12,654 bases of DNA, taken from Pararhizobium_B sp051960215. GTDB lineage: Bacteria > Pseudomonadota > Alphaproteobacteria > Rhizobiales > Rhizobiaceae. The notes beneath the pieces are model-generated. The model saw only the letters and a list, made by a program, of their open reading frames with translations. It had not been told where the DNA came from and ran no database searches. Made by a program: the position numbers and the translations under genes. This document shows positions 1 through 7,570 of this stretch, in pieces. The stretch spans positions 1 through 12,654 of the forward strand of contig JBQCEN010000096.1 in NCBI GenBank assembly GCA_051960215.1. Direction: 5' to 3'. How positions within the stretch are numbered: position 1 is the first letter of the stretch; each line of letters begins with the position of its first letter.

Positions 1-1223
1 AGGCCGACGCCGAGCAGGTGCTGCGCAAGCTCGGAACCATCGAGCGGCAGATCGACGAGACCGAGGGTGGTTCCCGCTACATGATGCGGATCCTGCCCTA
101 CCGGACCATCGACAACGTCATCGCCGGCGTCGTGATCACCTTCGTCGACGTCACCGAGATCACACGGGCTGAAGAGCGGATCAAGGCTCTGTCGCAGAGC
201 CTTCGCAACCGCGTCGAGAACCTGGAGACGCTGCTCGAACTGGTTCCCGCCGGCATCCTGATCGCCGAGGACGACGGCTCGGAGACGACGCTCGTCAACA
301 GGCACGGCGCCGAGCTTCTCGGACGCCAGCACGGCGAGGAGAAGCTTCTCTCGATTCCGATCGATCTGCCGCTCGCAAAAGCCAGGGAGAAAAGCGACCA
401 GCCGCTGCGGAAGGCGTCGCGCACCGGAGAGCCGGTGCCGGCTTTCGAGGGACGGATCGAACGCCGGGACGGGAATTCGATCGACGTCCTGATCTCGGCA
501 AACCCGCTCTTCAACGAGGCGGGCGAGGTACGCGGCGCCATCGCCTCGATGGTCGACATCACCTTCCGCAAGCAGGCGGAAGCCCGTCAGCAGGAACTGC
601 TCCACGAGTTGCAGCACCGGGTGAAGAACATCCTTGCCACGACCACCGCGCTTGCCTCGCGCATCGCCACTTCCAGCACGTCGGTCGAGCAGTTCTTGAA
701 CGCCTTCATCGAGCGCCTGCGCGCCATGGCGCGTACGCACGAGGTTCTGTCGAAGCACAACTGGGAGGGCGCCGACTTGAAGAGCCTCGTCACGACGGCA
801 CTTGCCCCCTATGCCAACGACGACCGCAGCAACATCGTCACCGACGGGCCGCCCGTGACGTTGAAGCCGGGTGCCACGACGACGTTCGGCATGGTGCTGT
901 TCGAACTGGCGAACAATGCCGCCAAGTACGGCGCCTTCGCCTCCGGGAACGGCCACGTCGAACTGAGCTGGAACGTCCGCCAGGACGAGGAGCCGCGGCT
1001 CGATATCGCATGGCTGGAGCGGGACGGAGCACCGGTCGTTCCGCCGAGCCACGACGGCTTTGGAACGCAGTTCATCCGCAAGAGTTTGCAGTACGAACTC
1101 GACGGCTCGGTCGAGTTGCGTTTCGAGCCCACGGGATTGGAATGCACGTTCAGCCTGCCGCTCAAGATGGCCGCCGTCACCGAGAGCCGCGGCCGAGAGG
1201 AAGAAGAAGGAAATGGCCGGTGA
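1..1223 (+). CDS. PAS/PAS/HWE sensor histidine kinase, C-terminal part (probably CheB/CheR-fusion type), 5' end missing
   Basis: The reading frame is open from the window edge (first full codon at position 3) to TGA at 1221-1223, so about 406 C-terminal residues are present. A GTG at position 18 could be taken as a start, but coding sequence clearly continues upstream of it. Residues below are counted from that GTG. Residues 1-50 are the end of a PAS domain (RILPYRTIDN, then VVITFVDVTEI), a sequence typical of the PAS that follows CheR in CheB/CheR-PAS-kinase fusions. A short helical linker (about 50-75) leads to a second PAS (about 72-185). The H-box is HELQHRVKNILA with phospho-acceptor His200. 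The catalytic domain has an N-box ELANNAAKYGAF and the W-x-E motif (Trp332-Leu-Glu334) that defines HWE kinases. The family's conserved N-box histidine is Phe295 here. Autophosphorylation and transfer to the receiver encoded next door is the likely role. The CheB/CheR part is inferred and lies outside the window. Confidence 0.88.
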   Translation, partial: ADAEQVLRKLGTIERQIDETEGGSRYMMRILPYRTIDNVIAGVVITFVDVTEITRAEERIKALSQSLRNRVENLETLLELVPAGILIAEDDGSETTLVNRHGAELLGRQHGEEKLLSIPIDLPLAKAREKSDQPLRKASRTGEPVPAFEGRIERRDGNSIDVLISANPLFNEAGEVRGAIASMVDITFRKQAEARQQELLHELQHRVKNILATTTALASRIATSSTSVEQFLNAFIERLRAMARTHEVLSKHNWEGADLKSLVTTALAPYANDDRSNIVTDGPPVTLKPGATTTFGMVLFELANNAAKYGAFASGNGHVELSWNVRQDEEPRLDIAWLERDGAPVVPPSHDGFGTQFIRKSLQYELDGSVELRFEPTGLECTFSLPLKMAAVTESRGREEEEGNGR

Positions 1224-1602
1224 CCCGCGACCGTTTTCCGGCCTCCGCATCCTGGTGGTCGAGGACGCCTATCTGACGGCGGAGGAACTCGCGGGGGAAC
1301 TGGGCGATTGGGGCTGCGAGGTGATCGGGCCGGAAGGCTATGTCGATGCCGCGCTGGCGCTGGTCGAAAGAACCGAGATCGACGGCGCGCTGCTCGACGT
1401 CAATCTTCACGACGAGCCGTGCTTCGACATCGCCTCCGCCCTCGCCTCCCGGCACGTCCCCTTCATCTTCCTGACCGGCTATGATCAGGATTCGGCCTTC
1501 CCCCCGGAATTCCGGAAATCGCCGCGGATGGCGAAGCCCGCCAATCTCCGCGAGCTCCGCCGGATGATCGAGCGGCATTTCGTTCATCAGACGCCGCGAT
1601 GA
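1213..1602 (+). CDS. Stand-alone receiver (response regulator) protein partnered with the HWE kinase
   Basis: This 129-residue protein is a single REC domain with no output domain. The acidic pair is Glu17/Asp18 (RILVVEDAY), the phospho-acceptor is Asp62 (GALLDVNLHDE), the switch Thr is Thr88 and the conserved Lys is Lys108 (MAKP). The segment PFIFLTGYD (residues 83-91) resembles the FAT GUY-type receivers that often sit beside HWE/HisKA_2 kinases in alphaproteobacteria. The ATG at 1213 was chosen because a purine-rich ribosome site (AAGAAGAAGG) lies immediately upstream and because the receiver fold begins a few residues later. In-frame extension further upstream would lie wholly inside the kinase gene. 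It overlaps the kinase by 11 nt, so co-translation and a cognate pair are likely. It probably acts as a phosphate shuttle or sink, or by protein-protein contact. Confidence 0.9.
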   Translation: MAGDPRPFSGLRILVVEDAYLTAEELAGELGDWGCEVIGPEGYVDAALALVERTEIDGALLDVNLHDEPCFDIASALASRHVPFIFLTGYDQDSAFPPEFRKSPRMAKPANLRELRRMIERHFVHQTPR

Positions 1603-1629
1603 CCGTCGCCTGATCCCACCGCCCTTGGC

Positions 1630-2232
1630 TCATGCCGCTGGCGGACGTGCCGCGAACGTCTCTTCGAGCAACTGACGGTAGCCGGCGAAGGCGGCGGCGG
1701 CCGCGGCAATTGCATGCTCCTCTTCGCGAGGAGACAGCGCCGCAGCGTCCAACCGGCCGACGAAACGCCGCCATTCCAGCCCGCGTCCTTCCGGATGCGG
1801 CCCAAGGTGGCGCGCTCCGAAACCCTTCCCGAGCCCCAGCTTCTCCGCTTCCTTCAGGAGAAAGGCGGCGCCGAGCTTGGAGCCTTCCGCAACATAGAGC
1901 CAGCCGACGAGGTCGGGGAACGGCACGTCTGAGAGCGGCGGCGGCGCGGCGCGCGGCGCAACGACACCGAGATCGTGCAGATCGCCTTCCGCCTTCGCCA
2001 GGCGGGAGCCCGCCACGCCCTCGGCGAGCACGCGGGACGCTCGCGGATCCCGGTAGAGCGGCTCGATCGTCACGAAGAACGCATGCTGCGTCAGGAGGAA
2101 GCGGACATAGCGGACACGACTCTCGAACGGCCGGAGCGCAAGGACGCGCTCGTCAAGGGCGCCGTGGAGGACCGAGGTCGCGGCCTTGAGCCGTCCCGAG
2201 AGGCCGGACGGGGTGCCGGACATCGCGTTCAT
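1630..2232 (-). CDS. bphO: Biliverdin-producing heme oxygenase
   Basis: This 200-residue protein has the size and pattern of bacterial heme oxygenases of the BphO/PigA group, which open heme to biliverdin, CO and iron using external electrons. The proximal heme ligand is predicted to be His23 in the context ATSVLHGALDE. The distal-helix region is recognisable as LVGWLYVAEGSKLGA (residues 108-122). A further family-like segment is GARHLGPHPEGRG (139-151). The gene is last in the phytochrome operon, and its ATG overlaps the stop of the hybrid kinase (ATGA), which indicates translational coupling. A second in-frame ATG three codons later (2223) is an alternative start. The context says it supplies the chromophore for the BphP encoded 2.9 kb upstream in the same operon. 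Gene identity is secure from motifs; the exact product isomer is assumed from the BphP partnership. Confidence 0.92.
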   Translation of the reverse strand: MNAMSGTPSGLSGRLKAATSVLHGALDERVLALRPFESRVRYVRFLLTQHAFFVTIEPLYRDPRASRVLAEGVAGSRLAKAEGDLHDLGVVAPRAAPPPLSDVPFPDLVGWLYVAEGSKLGAAFLLKEAEKLGLGKGFGARHLGPHPEGRGLEWRRFVGRLDAAALSPREEEHAIAAAAAAFAGYRQLLEETFAARPPAA

Positions 2233-4628
2233 CCGACGTCCCCGCCCGTCTCGGGCGCGCCGCCGGACAGGACCCGCAGGGTCCGCAACGCCTCGATGAT
2301 CTGGTCGGCATCATAGGGCTTGCCGATGAAACCGAGGTTGTCGCCGTCGATGCGGTCGCGCATGTCGTAGCCGCTCGCAAAGACGATGGGCAGGTCGGGG
2401 CGGAGCGCCCGCATCTCTTCCGCAAGCACGTCGCCCTGGCGGTCCGGCAGGCCGACGTCGACGAGCGCGGCGTCGATCCTGATCCCGCCGCTTTCGAGCT
2501 TCGTGAGGGCCTCGCGCGCGGAGCCCGCCTCCTCGACGAGGAAGCCACCCATTTCCAGCGCGTCGACGGCGATCATCCGGATCAGCGGCTCGTCCTCGAC
2601 GACGAGGACACGCGCCGGACCGGTGCCGCCCGGGGTGTCGCCCAAGGCCTCGACCTGATCCAGGACTTCCCGGATGCGCTGCGCAAGGGCGGAGAACGTA
2701 AACGGCTTGGTGATCAGCGCGACGCCGGAATCGAGCCGCCCCTCGTGCACGACCGCGCTCCGCGCGTAGCCGGATGCGAAGAGCACCTTGAGGTCCGGGC
2801 GGCGGCGGCGCGCTTCCCGGGCAAGCTCGCTGCCGTCCATGCCGTTCGGCAGGCCGATGTCGCTGAAGAGCAGATCGACCTGGGGATTGGCGTCGACGGC
2901 CGCGAGGCCCGACGCGCCGTCCGACGCCTCGATCACGGTATAGCCGAGTTCGCGCAGCACGGAGGAGGAGTGCCGCCGCACGTCGGCATCGTCTTCGACG
3001 ACGAGGATGGTTTCGGTGCCCGTGAGGGACCCGCGGTGCGGAAGCTCCGGCGCGGCCGGTTCCTCCACGACGTCGACGAGCCGCGGCAGATAGATCCTGA
3101 CGGTTGTGCCGCGCCCGGGTTCGGAGTAGATCTTGATATGGCCGCCCGTCTGCCGCACGAAGCCGTAGACCTGCGACAGGCCGAGCCCCGTCCCCTGGCC
3201 GATGTCCTTCGTCGTGAAGAACGGGTCGAAGGCCCGCTCGATCACGTCGCGGTCCATGCCGAGACCGGTGTCGCTCACGGAGATGCAGACATATTCGCCG
3301 GCTCGCGCCTCGGGGTTGCGCCTGCAATAGGCGGCGTCGAGGACGACGTTCTCTGTCTCGATGGTCAGCCGGCCGCCCTCGGTCATCGCGTCGCGCGCGT
3401 TGACCGCGAGGTTGAGGATCGCGGTTTCGAGCTGGTTGGGATCGACTTGCGTCCACCAGGGCTCCGGGCAGAGCACGGTATCGACCTCGATCTGCTCCGT
3501 CAGCGCGCGGTCCAGCAGGTCGGAGAGGCCGGCGACGAGCGTGTTGACCTCGATCTGCTTCGGGTCGAGCGGCTGCCGCCGCGAGAAGGCGAGAAGGCGT
3601 CTCGTCAGCGTGGCGGCGCGCTGCGCTCCGCGCATGGCGGTTGAAACCGCCTCGCGCGCCCGCGCGTCGAGCGCCTCGCCGGACCGACGCTCCAGGGCCT
3701 CCAGATTGCCGACGATGATGGTGAGGAGGTTGTTGAAGTCGTGCGCGACGCCGCCGGTGAGCTGGCCGATCGCCTCCATCTTCTGCGACTGGCGAAGCTG
3801 CTCCTCGGCCTTGGCGATGGCGTCGGCCTGCTCGCGGGCGACTGTGACGTCGCGGCCGACGGCGAAGATCCTGCCTTCTTCAGGCGCCGCCGCCCGCCAG
3901 GAGATCCAGCGGTAGCCGCCGTCCTTGTGGCGGTACCTCTGCTCCAGTTCCGCGACGGCATCGCCATTCATCATCTTCTCGATCAGCCGGGCGCCGTTCC
4001 CGCGGTCATCGGCATGCATGAGCTCGACCTGCGACGTGCCTTCGATGGCGCTCGGGCAAAACCCCAAGACCGATTTCCACGCCGGGTTCGCGCTGACGAT
4101 CCGGCCGTCGAGATCGAAGATGGCGAACAGATCCTGGCTGAGCCGCCAGATCCGGTCGCGCTCGCGCGTCCTCTCGTCGACGATGCTCTCCAGCCGGGCG
4201 TTCAGCTCCTCGAGCCGCGTTTCGGCGCGGCGGCGGCCGGCCTTCTCCCGGGTCTCCTCCAGCGCCCGCTTCACCGCGCCCGGCAGGCGCTGGAGCCGCT
4301 CCTTGAGGACGAAGTCGCTGGCGCCCTCCTTCATCGCCTCGATCGCCGTCTCCTCGCCGAGCGTCGCCGACGCCAGGATGAACGGAATTTCGGGCGCGGT
4401 CTCGCGCGCGATCTTCAGCGCCGACAGGCCGTCGAACGTCGGCAGCGTGTAGTCGGCGAGGATCAGGTCATAGCCGCCCCGCTCGACGGCATGGACGAAA
4501 TCCGGCCGTGTCCAGACACGCTCGAAGACGTGCGGCACGCCGCCCTTGCGCAGGTATTCGCCCATGATGTCGGCATCGAGCGTGCTGTCCTCGAGGAGAA
4601 GGATGCGGACCTGCGGCTTCTCGCTCAC
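2229..4628 (-). CDS. Soluble hybrid histidine kinase, REC-PAS-HisKA-HATPase-REC-REC
   Basis: This 799-residue protein has no membrane segment. Domains in order: REC1 (about 6-122; acidic pair Glu13/Asp14, phospho-acceptor Asp59, Lys109), a helical linker (about 123-160), PAS (about 160-265), HisKA with acceptor His296 in GGVAHDFNNLL, HATPase_c (about 395-516; N-box Asn410, G1 DTGLG at 453-457, G2 GQGTGLGL at 477-484), REC2 (about 539-657; Asp590, Ser619, Lys641), and REC3 (about 673-787; Asp724, Ser752, Lys770). All key residues are intact. The start is GTG at 4628, overlapping the upstream stop as GTGA, behind AGAGGC. In-frame sequence upstream has no REC-like content. REC1 is of the type found downstream of phytochromes and may receive phosphate from BphP, which would let light gate a second kinase. 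REC2 and REC3 give sites for internal phosphorelay. It has no output domain, so its target is unknown. Confidence 0.92.
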   Translation of the reverse strand: MSEKPQVRILLLEDSTLDADIMGEYLRKGGVPHVFERVWTRPDFVHAVERGGYDLILADYTLPTFDGLSALKIARETAPEIPFILASATLGEETAIEAMKEGASDFVLKERLQRLPGAVKRALEETREKAGRRRAETRLEELNARLESIVDERTRERDRIWRLSQDLFAIFDLDGRIVSANPAWKSVLGFCPSAIEGTSQVELMHADDRGNGARLIEKMMNGDAVAELEQRYRHKDGGYRWISWRAAAPEEGRIFAVGRDVTVAREQADAIAKAEEQLRQSQKMEAIGQLTGGVAHDFNNLLTIIVGNLEALERRSGEALDARAREAVSTAMRGAQRAATLTRRLLAFSRRQPLDPKQIEVNTLVAGLSDLLDRALTEQIEVDTVLCPEPWWTQVDPNQLETAILNLAVNARDAMTEGGRLTIETENVVLDAAYCRRNPEARAGEYVCISVSDTGLGMDRDVIERAFDPFFTTKDIGQGTGLGLSQVYGFVRQTGGHIKIYSEPGRGTTVRIYLPRLVDVVEEPAAPELPHRGSLTGTETILVVEDDADVRRHSSSVLRELGYTVIEASDGASGLAAVDANPQVDLLFSDIGLPNGMDGSELAREARRRRPDLKVLFASGYARSAVVHEGRLDSGVALITKPFTFSALAQRIREVLDQVEALGDTPGGTGPARVLVVEDEPLIRMIAVDALEMGGFLVEEAGSAREALTKLESGGIRIDAALVDVGLPDRQGDVLAEEMRALRPDLPIVFASGYDMRDRIDGDNLGFIGKPYDADQIIEALRTLRVLSGGAPETGGDVG

Positions 4629-5098
4629 GCCTCTGTGACCTTCATTGGTCTCTGGCGAGCCCGCGGCGGATGCGGCTCGTTGAGGATCGCCCAGAACATC
4701 CCCACCTCCTGGATCGCCTTGAAGAACTCCTGGAAGTCGACCGGCTTCACGACGAAGGCGTTGACGCCGAGCTGGTAGCTCCTGACGAGGTCGCTTTCCT
4801 CCCGGGAGGCAGTGAGCATGACGACGGGAACATGCTTCAGGTCGTCGTTGCTCTTGATCCGCTCCAGCACCTCGAGCCCGTCGACCTTCGGCAGCTTGAG
4901 GTCGAGCAGGACGACCGCCGGGTCGCCCGTGTCGCGGTCGGCATGGGGACCCTTGCAAAACAGCCAGTCGAGCGCTTCCGCGCCGTCGCGCGCCGTCACG
5001 ACGTCGTTTGCGAGTTGGCTCTTTTCGAGCGCCGCCAGCGTCAGTTCCAGATCCTTGGGATTGTCCTCGACGAGGAGGATGTCTCTCAATGGCTCCAT
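4625..5098 (-). CDS. Rcp1-like single-domain response regulator of the phytochrome
   Basis: This 157-residue REC protein begins with ATG at 5098 behind a good ribosome site (AAAGGGA) and lies 2 nt after the bphP stop codon. Visible residues are the acidic Asp12, phospho-acceptor Asp66 (VVLLDLKLPKVDG), switch Thr96 (VMLTAS) and Lys118 (FVVKPVDF). The C-terminal extension with GMFWAILNEPHP (residues 133-144) is the hallmark of Rcp1/AtRR-type phytochrome partners, in which this tail follows the last helix of a dimerising receiver. There is no output domain. From family knowledge and position it should be the direct phosphate acceptor of the BphP kinase. Its stop overlaps the hybrid-kinase start (GTGA), so the two are made together. 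Whether it hands phosphate on or competes with REC1 of that kinase is open. Confidence 0.93.
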   Translation of the reverse strand: MEPLRDILLVEDNPKDLELTLAALEKSQLANDVVTARDGAEALDWLFCKGPHADRDTGDPAVVLLDLKLPKVDGLEVLERIKSNDDLKHVPVVMLTASREESDLVRSYQLGVNAFVVKPVDFQEFFKAIQEVGMFWAILNEPHPPRARQRPMKVTEA

Positions 5099-5100
5099 GA

Positions 5101-7359
5101 TTATCCCTTTCCCCTGTTCGGCAAGGCGAAATAGAACGTCGCGCCCTTGTCGACCTGCCCTTCGGCCCAGGCACGGCCGCCATGCCGGTCGACGATGCGC
5201 CGCACGTTCGCCAGCCCGATGCCCGTGCCTTCGAAGTCCTCCATCCGGTGCAGACGCTGGAAGACGCCGAACAACTTGCCGACATAGGCCATGTCGAAGC
5301 CGACGCCATTGTCCCGCACGGAATAGATCGTCTCGGCCGGCGTCTGCCTGCTGCGAATCTCGATCACCGCCTTCTCGCGCGACCGGGTGTATTTGAGCGC
5401 ATTCGAAAGCAGGTTCTGGACGACCTGCCTCAGCATGCCGCCGTCGCCGCGCGTCGGATGCAGCGCCTCGACGTGCCAGTCCACCTGCCGGTCGGCCATT
5501 TCCGGAGCCAGCATGCGCCGGACCTCGTCGACGAGCCGGTTCATGTCGATCCTGATCGGCATCAGCGCCGAGCGGCCCATCTGCGAGAAGCTCAGGAGGT
5601 CGTCGACGAGGCGCCCCGCCGACACGGCGGATTCGATGATCGTCTCGACATAGCGGCGGCCACGGTCGTGGAGGCGGACGGAGTCGTCCTCCTTCAGCAA
5701 CTCGGCGTAGCCGACGATGTGCCGGAACGGCGCCCTCAGGTCGTGGCTGACCGAATAGGAGAAGGATTCGAGCTCCTTGTTGCTCCGGGTCAGTTCCTCC
5801 GTCAGTTCGGCAAGCTCCTCGGCCTTGCGCATCACAATGCCGACGATGGCGTTGCGCAGCGACTGCGCCGTGTCGACCTGCGCCGAAGTCCAGCGGTCGG
5901 AGGTCAGGCGGACAGTCTCCTTCCACATCTCGAACGATTTGCGCGGGTGCAGCCGCATGCCGCCCGGCGTCGGCGCGGCGGCCTTGCGCGGGTCGCCGCC
6001 CCAGCGCACCGTCTGCACCACCTCCGGCCGGAACCACAGCACGTAGCTCGGATGGAGCTGCGAGATCGAGACGGCAAGGAGGCCGCTCGCCACGGCGGCG
6101 AGATCTTCGGTCTCCGGCATCGCGGCGGCAAGCGACACGGTGGAGAAGACCTCGTCGTGCGGCTGCGTCCGGCTCAGCCACGCGGCGATGTCGCGGACGC
6201 GCCCTTCCGGCGGCGCGGTTCCGACGGTGACGCATTCGCCTTCGAATACCACCGCTGCGCCGCCGGCCTCCGTCAGGGCCAGGAATGCGTCCGGATGCTT
6301 CGCCAGCCCATTGATGAAATGCTCCTCCGCCGCCATGAAGGCGAGGAGCTTGGCCTCGATCCCCTGCAGCGCGACGCGCTGCGAGGCTTCCGCGCCCCGC
6401 CCCTTCGCCGAAAGCTGCATCGCAAGGATTTGCGCGAGGAAGTCGCATGCCGCGCGGACATGGGCCGGAACGCGCCGCGGCTCGCTGCTGTGGCAGGAGA
6501 TCAGGCCCCAGAGCCGGCCCTCTTCGACGATCGATATCGACATGGAGGACGGCGTACCCATGTTCTTCATGTATTCGACATGGACGGGCGACACGCTTCT
6601 CAGCACCGAAAAGCTCAGGTCCGTGGGCTGCCCCGTCTTCGGGTTGGCCGCAGGCACGATCGGCACCGGCTGGTAGCCGGCGTCCGGGATCAGCCGCAGG
6701 CGGTTCAGGCGGTAGAGTTCGCGGGCCTGCGCGGGGATGTCGGAAGCGGGAAACCGCAGGTCGAGATAGGATGGCAGCGCGTCGTTGCGGTCCTCGGCGA
6801 CGACCGTTCCGTTCCAGCGCTCGTCGAAGCGATAGACCATCACGCGGTCGAAGCCGGTGATCCGCCGCACCTGCGCTGCCGCCAGGTCGTTCAGCGCATC
6901 GACCGTCGGCATCGTCTGAAGGTCGTCGACGAAGGCGCGGATCTGCGGATAGAGCGTGTCCAGCGTGCCGGTTTCCGTGCCGGTCGCCTCCTCCAGCTCC
7001 AGGATCACCGTCCCTTGCGAACGGTGCGCGAGCGCGCGGTAGGGGCAGTCGCCGAGGGTGACGATGCGCAGGATCGCCGTCCCCTGGTCGGGCAGCCGCG
7101 TGTGGAGGTCGGCCAGAAGGTCCGGCTGGCTTTCGGCGAACACCGTTTCGAGGGGACGTCGGAGCACCTCCTCGACGGCGATGCCGAGGCGCTCGCGGAG
7201 GTTCGCGCTCGCCTGGAGGATGTCGAGGCTCTGCGCGTCCAGCACGAACAGGATCCCGTGGGGCTGGATGCTGCCGGGAATGCGGATCGGCTCCCGTTCG
7301 CAGGCCACGAGATCCAGATCGTTCGCCGCATCGGGCGGCACGGCTCGTTCAGTCGTCAC
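5101..7359 (-). CDS. bphP: Bacteriophytochrome sensor histidine kinase (PAS-GAF-PHY-HisKA-HATPase)
   Basis: This 752-residue protein is a full-length bacteriophytochrome, a red/far-red photoreceptor kinase that binds biliverdin. The chromophore cysteine is Cys20 (DLVACEREPI), followed by the N-terminal PAS motif IPGSIQPHG. The GAF domain carries Tyr176, the RFPASDIPAQARELY motif with Asp207, SPVHVEY with His260 and Tyr263, and His290 in LISCHS. These numbers coincide with those used for Deinococcus BphP. The PHY tongue is seen as VRWGGDP (451-457) and HPRKSFEMW (471-479). The kinase core has His539 (SYSVSHDLRAP), an N-box with Asn653 (NLLSNALKYT), G1 DNGVGFD and GTGIGL. The start is GTG at 7359, with GAGGA nine bases upstream; no in-frame ATG fits better. 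It is the first gene of a four-gene operon ending in heme oxygenase. Residue 201, before RFPASD, is Leu rather than the Gln seen in bathy-type phytochromes, so a Pr dark state is expected. Confidence 0.96.
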   Translation of the reverse strand: MTTERAVPPDAANDLDLVACEREPIRIPGSIQPHGILFVLDAQSLDILQASANLRERLGIAVEEVLRRPLETVFAESQPDLLADLHTRLPDQGTAILRIVTLGDCPYRALAHRSQGTVILELEEATGTETGTLDTLYPQIRAFVDDLQTMPTVDALNDLAAAQVRRITGFDRVMVYRFDERWNGTVVAEDRNDALPSYLDLRFPASDIPAQARELYRLNRLRLIPDAGYQPVPIVPAANPKTGQPTDLSFSVLRSVSPVHVEYMKNMGTPSSMSISIVEEGRLWGLISCHSSEPRRVPAHVRAACDFLAQILAMQLSAKGRGAEASQRVALQGIEAKLLAFMAAEEHFINGLAKHPDAFLALTEAGGAAVVFEGECVTVGTAPPEGRVRDIAAWLSRTQPHDEVFSTVSLAAAMPETEDLAAVASGLLAVSISQLHPSYVLWFRPEVVQTVRWGGDPRKAAAPTPGGMRLHPRKSFEMWKETVRLTSDRWTSAQVDTAQSLRNAIVGIVMRKAEELAELTEELTRSNKELESFSYSVSHDLRAPFRHIVGYAELLKEDDSVRLHDRGRRYVETIIESAVSAGRLVDDLLSFSQMGRSALMPIRIDMNRLVDEVRRMLAPEMADRQVDWHVEALHPTRGDGGMLRQVVQNLLSNALKYTRSREKAVIEIRSRQTPAETIYSVRDNGVGFDMAYVGKLFGVFQRLHRMEDFEGTGIGLANVRRIVDRHGGRAWAEGQVDKGATFYFALPNRGKG

Positions 7360-7368
7360 GGTACGTCA

Positions 7369-7373
7369 TCCTC
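7369..7373 (-). promoter_or_regulatory. Ribosome binding site of bphP
   Basis: On the minus strand GAGGA lies nine bases before the GTG at 7359. It is the only purine-rich Shine-Dalgarno-like sequence near the start, and it decides the choice of this GTG over other in-frame codons. Confidence 0.6.
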
Positions 7374-7540
7374 GTTCTCGTGAAGCTGTTCAGGCGGCCG
7401 GCCGACCGTCTGCCCATGAACTGCGCATGAGCCTAGGCACGGCGCAGCCGTCTCTCCCGCGGTTCCCGCCAGAGCAAGACAAGCAAACCTCGCATGGCAG
7501 CGAGAGGCCAAGGCAGCGCCCGCAACCATGATGCCGATGA

Positions 7541-7570
7541 GATATAGAAGTTAAGAACAATCCCCCGCAA
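7541..7570 (-). promoter_or_regulatory. Candidate promoter for the bphP operon
   Basis: Read on the minus strand, TTGCGG (7570-7565) and TATATC (7546-7541) are separated by 18 bases, a weak match to a housekeeping -35/-10 pair. The -10-like element is in an AT-rich patch (about 7541-7560) that stands out from its GC-rich surroundings. A transcript starting there would have a leader of about 175 nt. This is a guess from sequence alone; no better candidate was seen between 7360 and 7742. Confidence 0.25.

Noticed and set aside
1603..1629. Terminator between the two convergent blocks
   Set aside because: Only a 4-bp stem (GCGA/TCGC) is visible and there is no T-run, so it is not supportable.
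2745..4778. Plus-strand open frames of about 300 and 345 codons opposite the hybrid kinase
   Set aside because: Composition and absence of any domain pattern show these are antisense shadows of the kinase gene.
4629..5309. N-terminal extension of the hybrid kinase frame upstream of the GTG at 4628
   Set aside because: The frame stays open, but the translated sequence is an out-of-frame reading of the Rcp1-like receiver and bphP genes. The REC1 fold begins right after the GTG.
5182..7383. Open frame of about 730 codons on the plus strand opposite bphP
   Set aside because: It is a shadow of the phytochrome reading frame, with His/Arg/Asp-rich sequence of no recognisable family and no credible start region.
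7440..7475. EcfG-type general-stress promoter in front of bphP (GGAAC on the minus strand)
   Set aside because: GGAAC is present, but no CGTT follows at 16-17 bases; the nearest CGT is 20 bases away.
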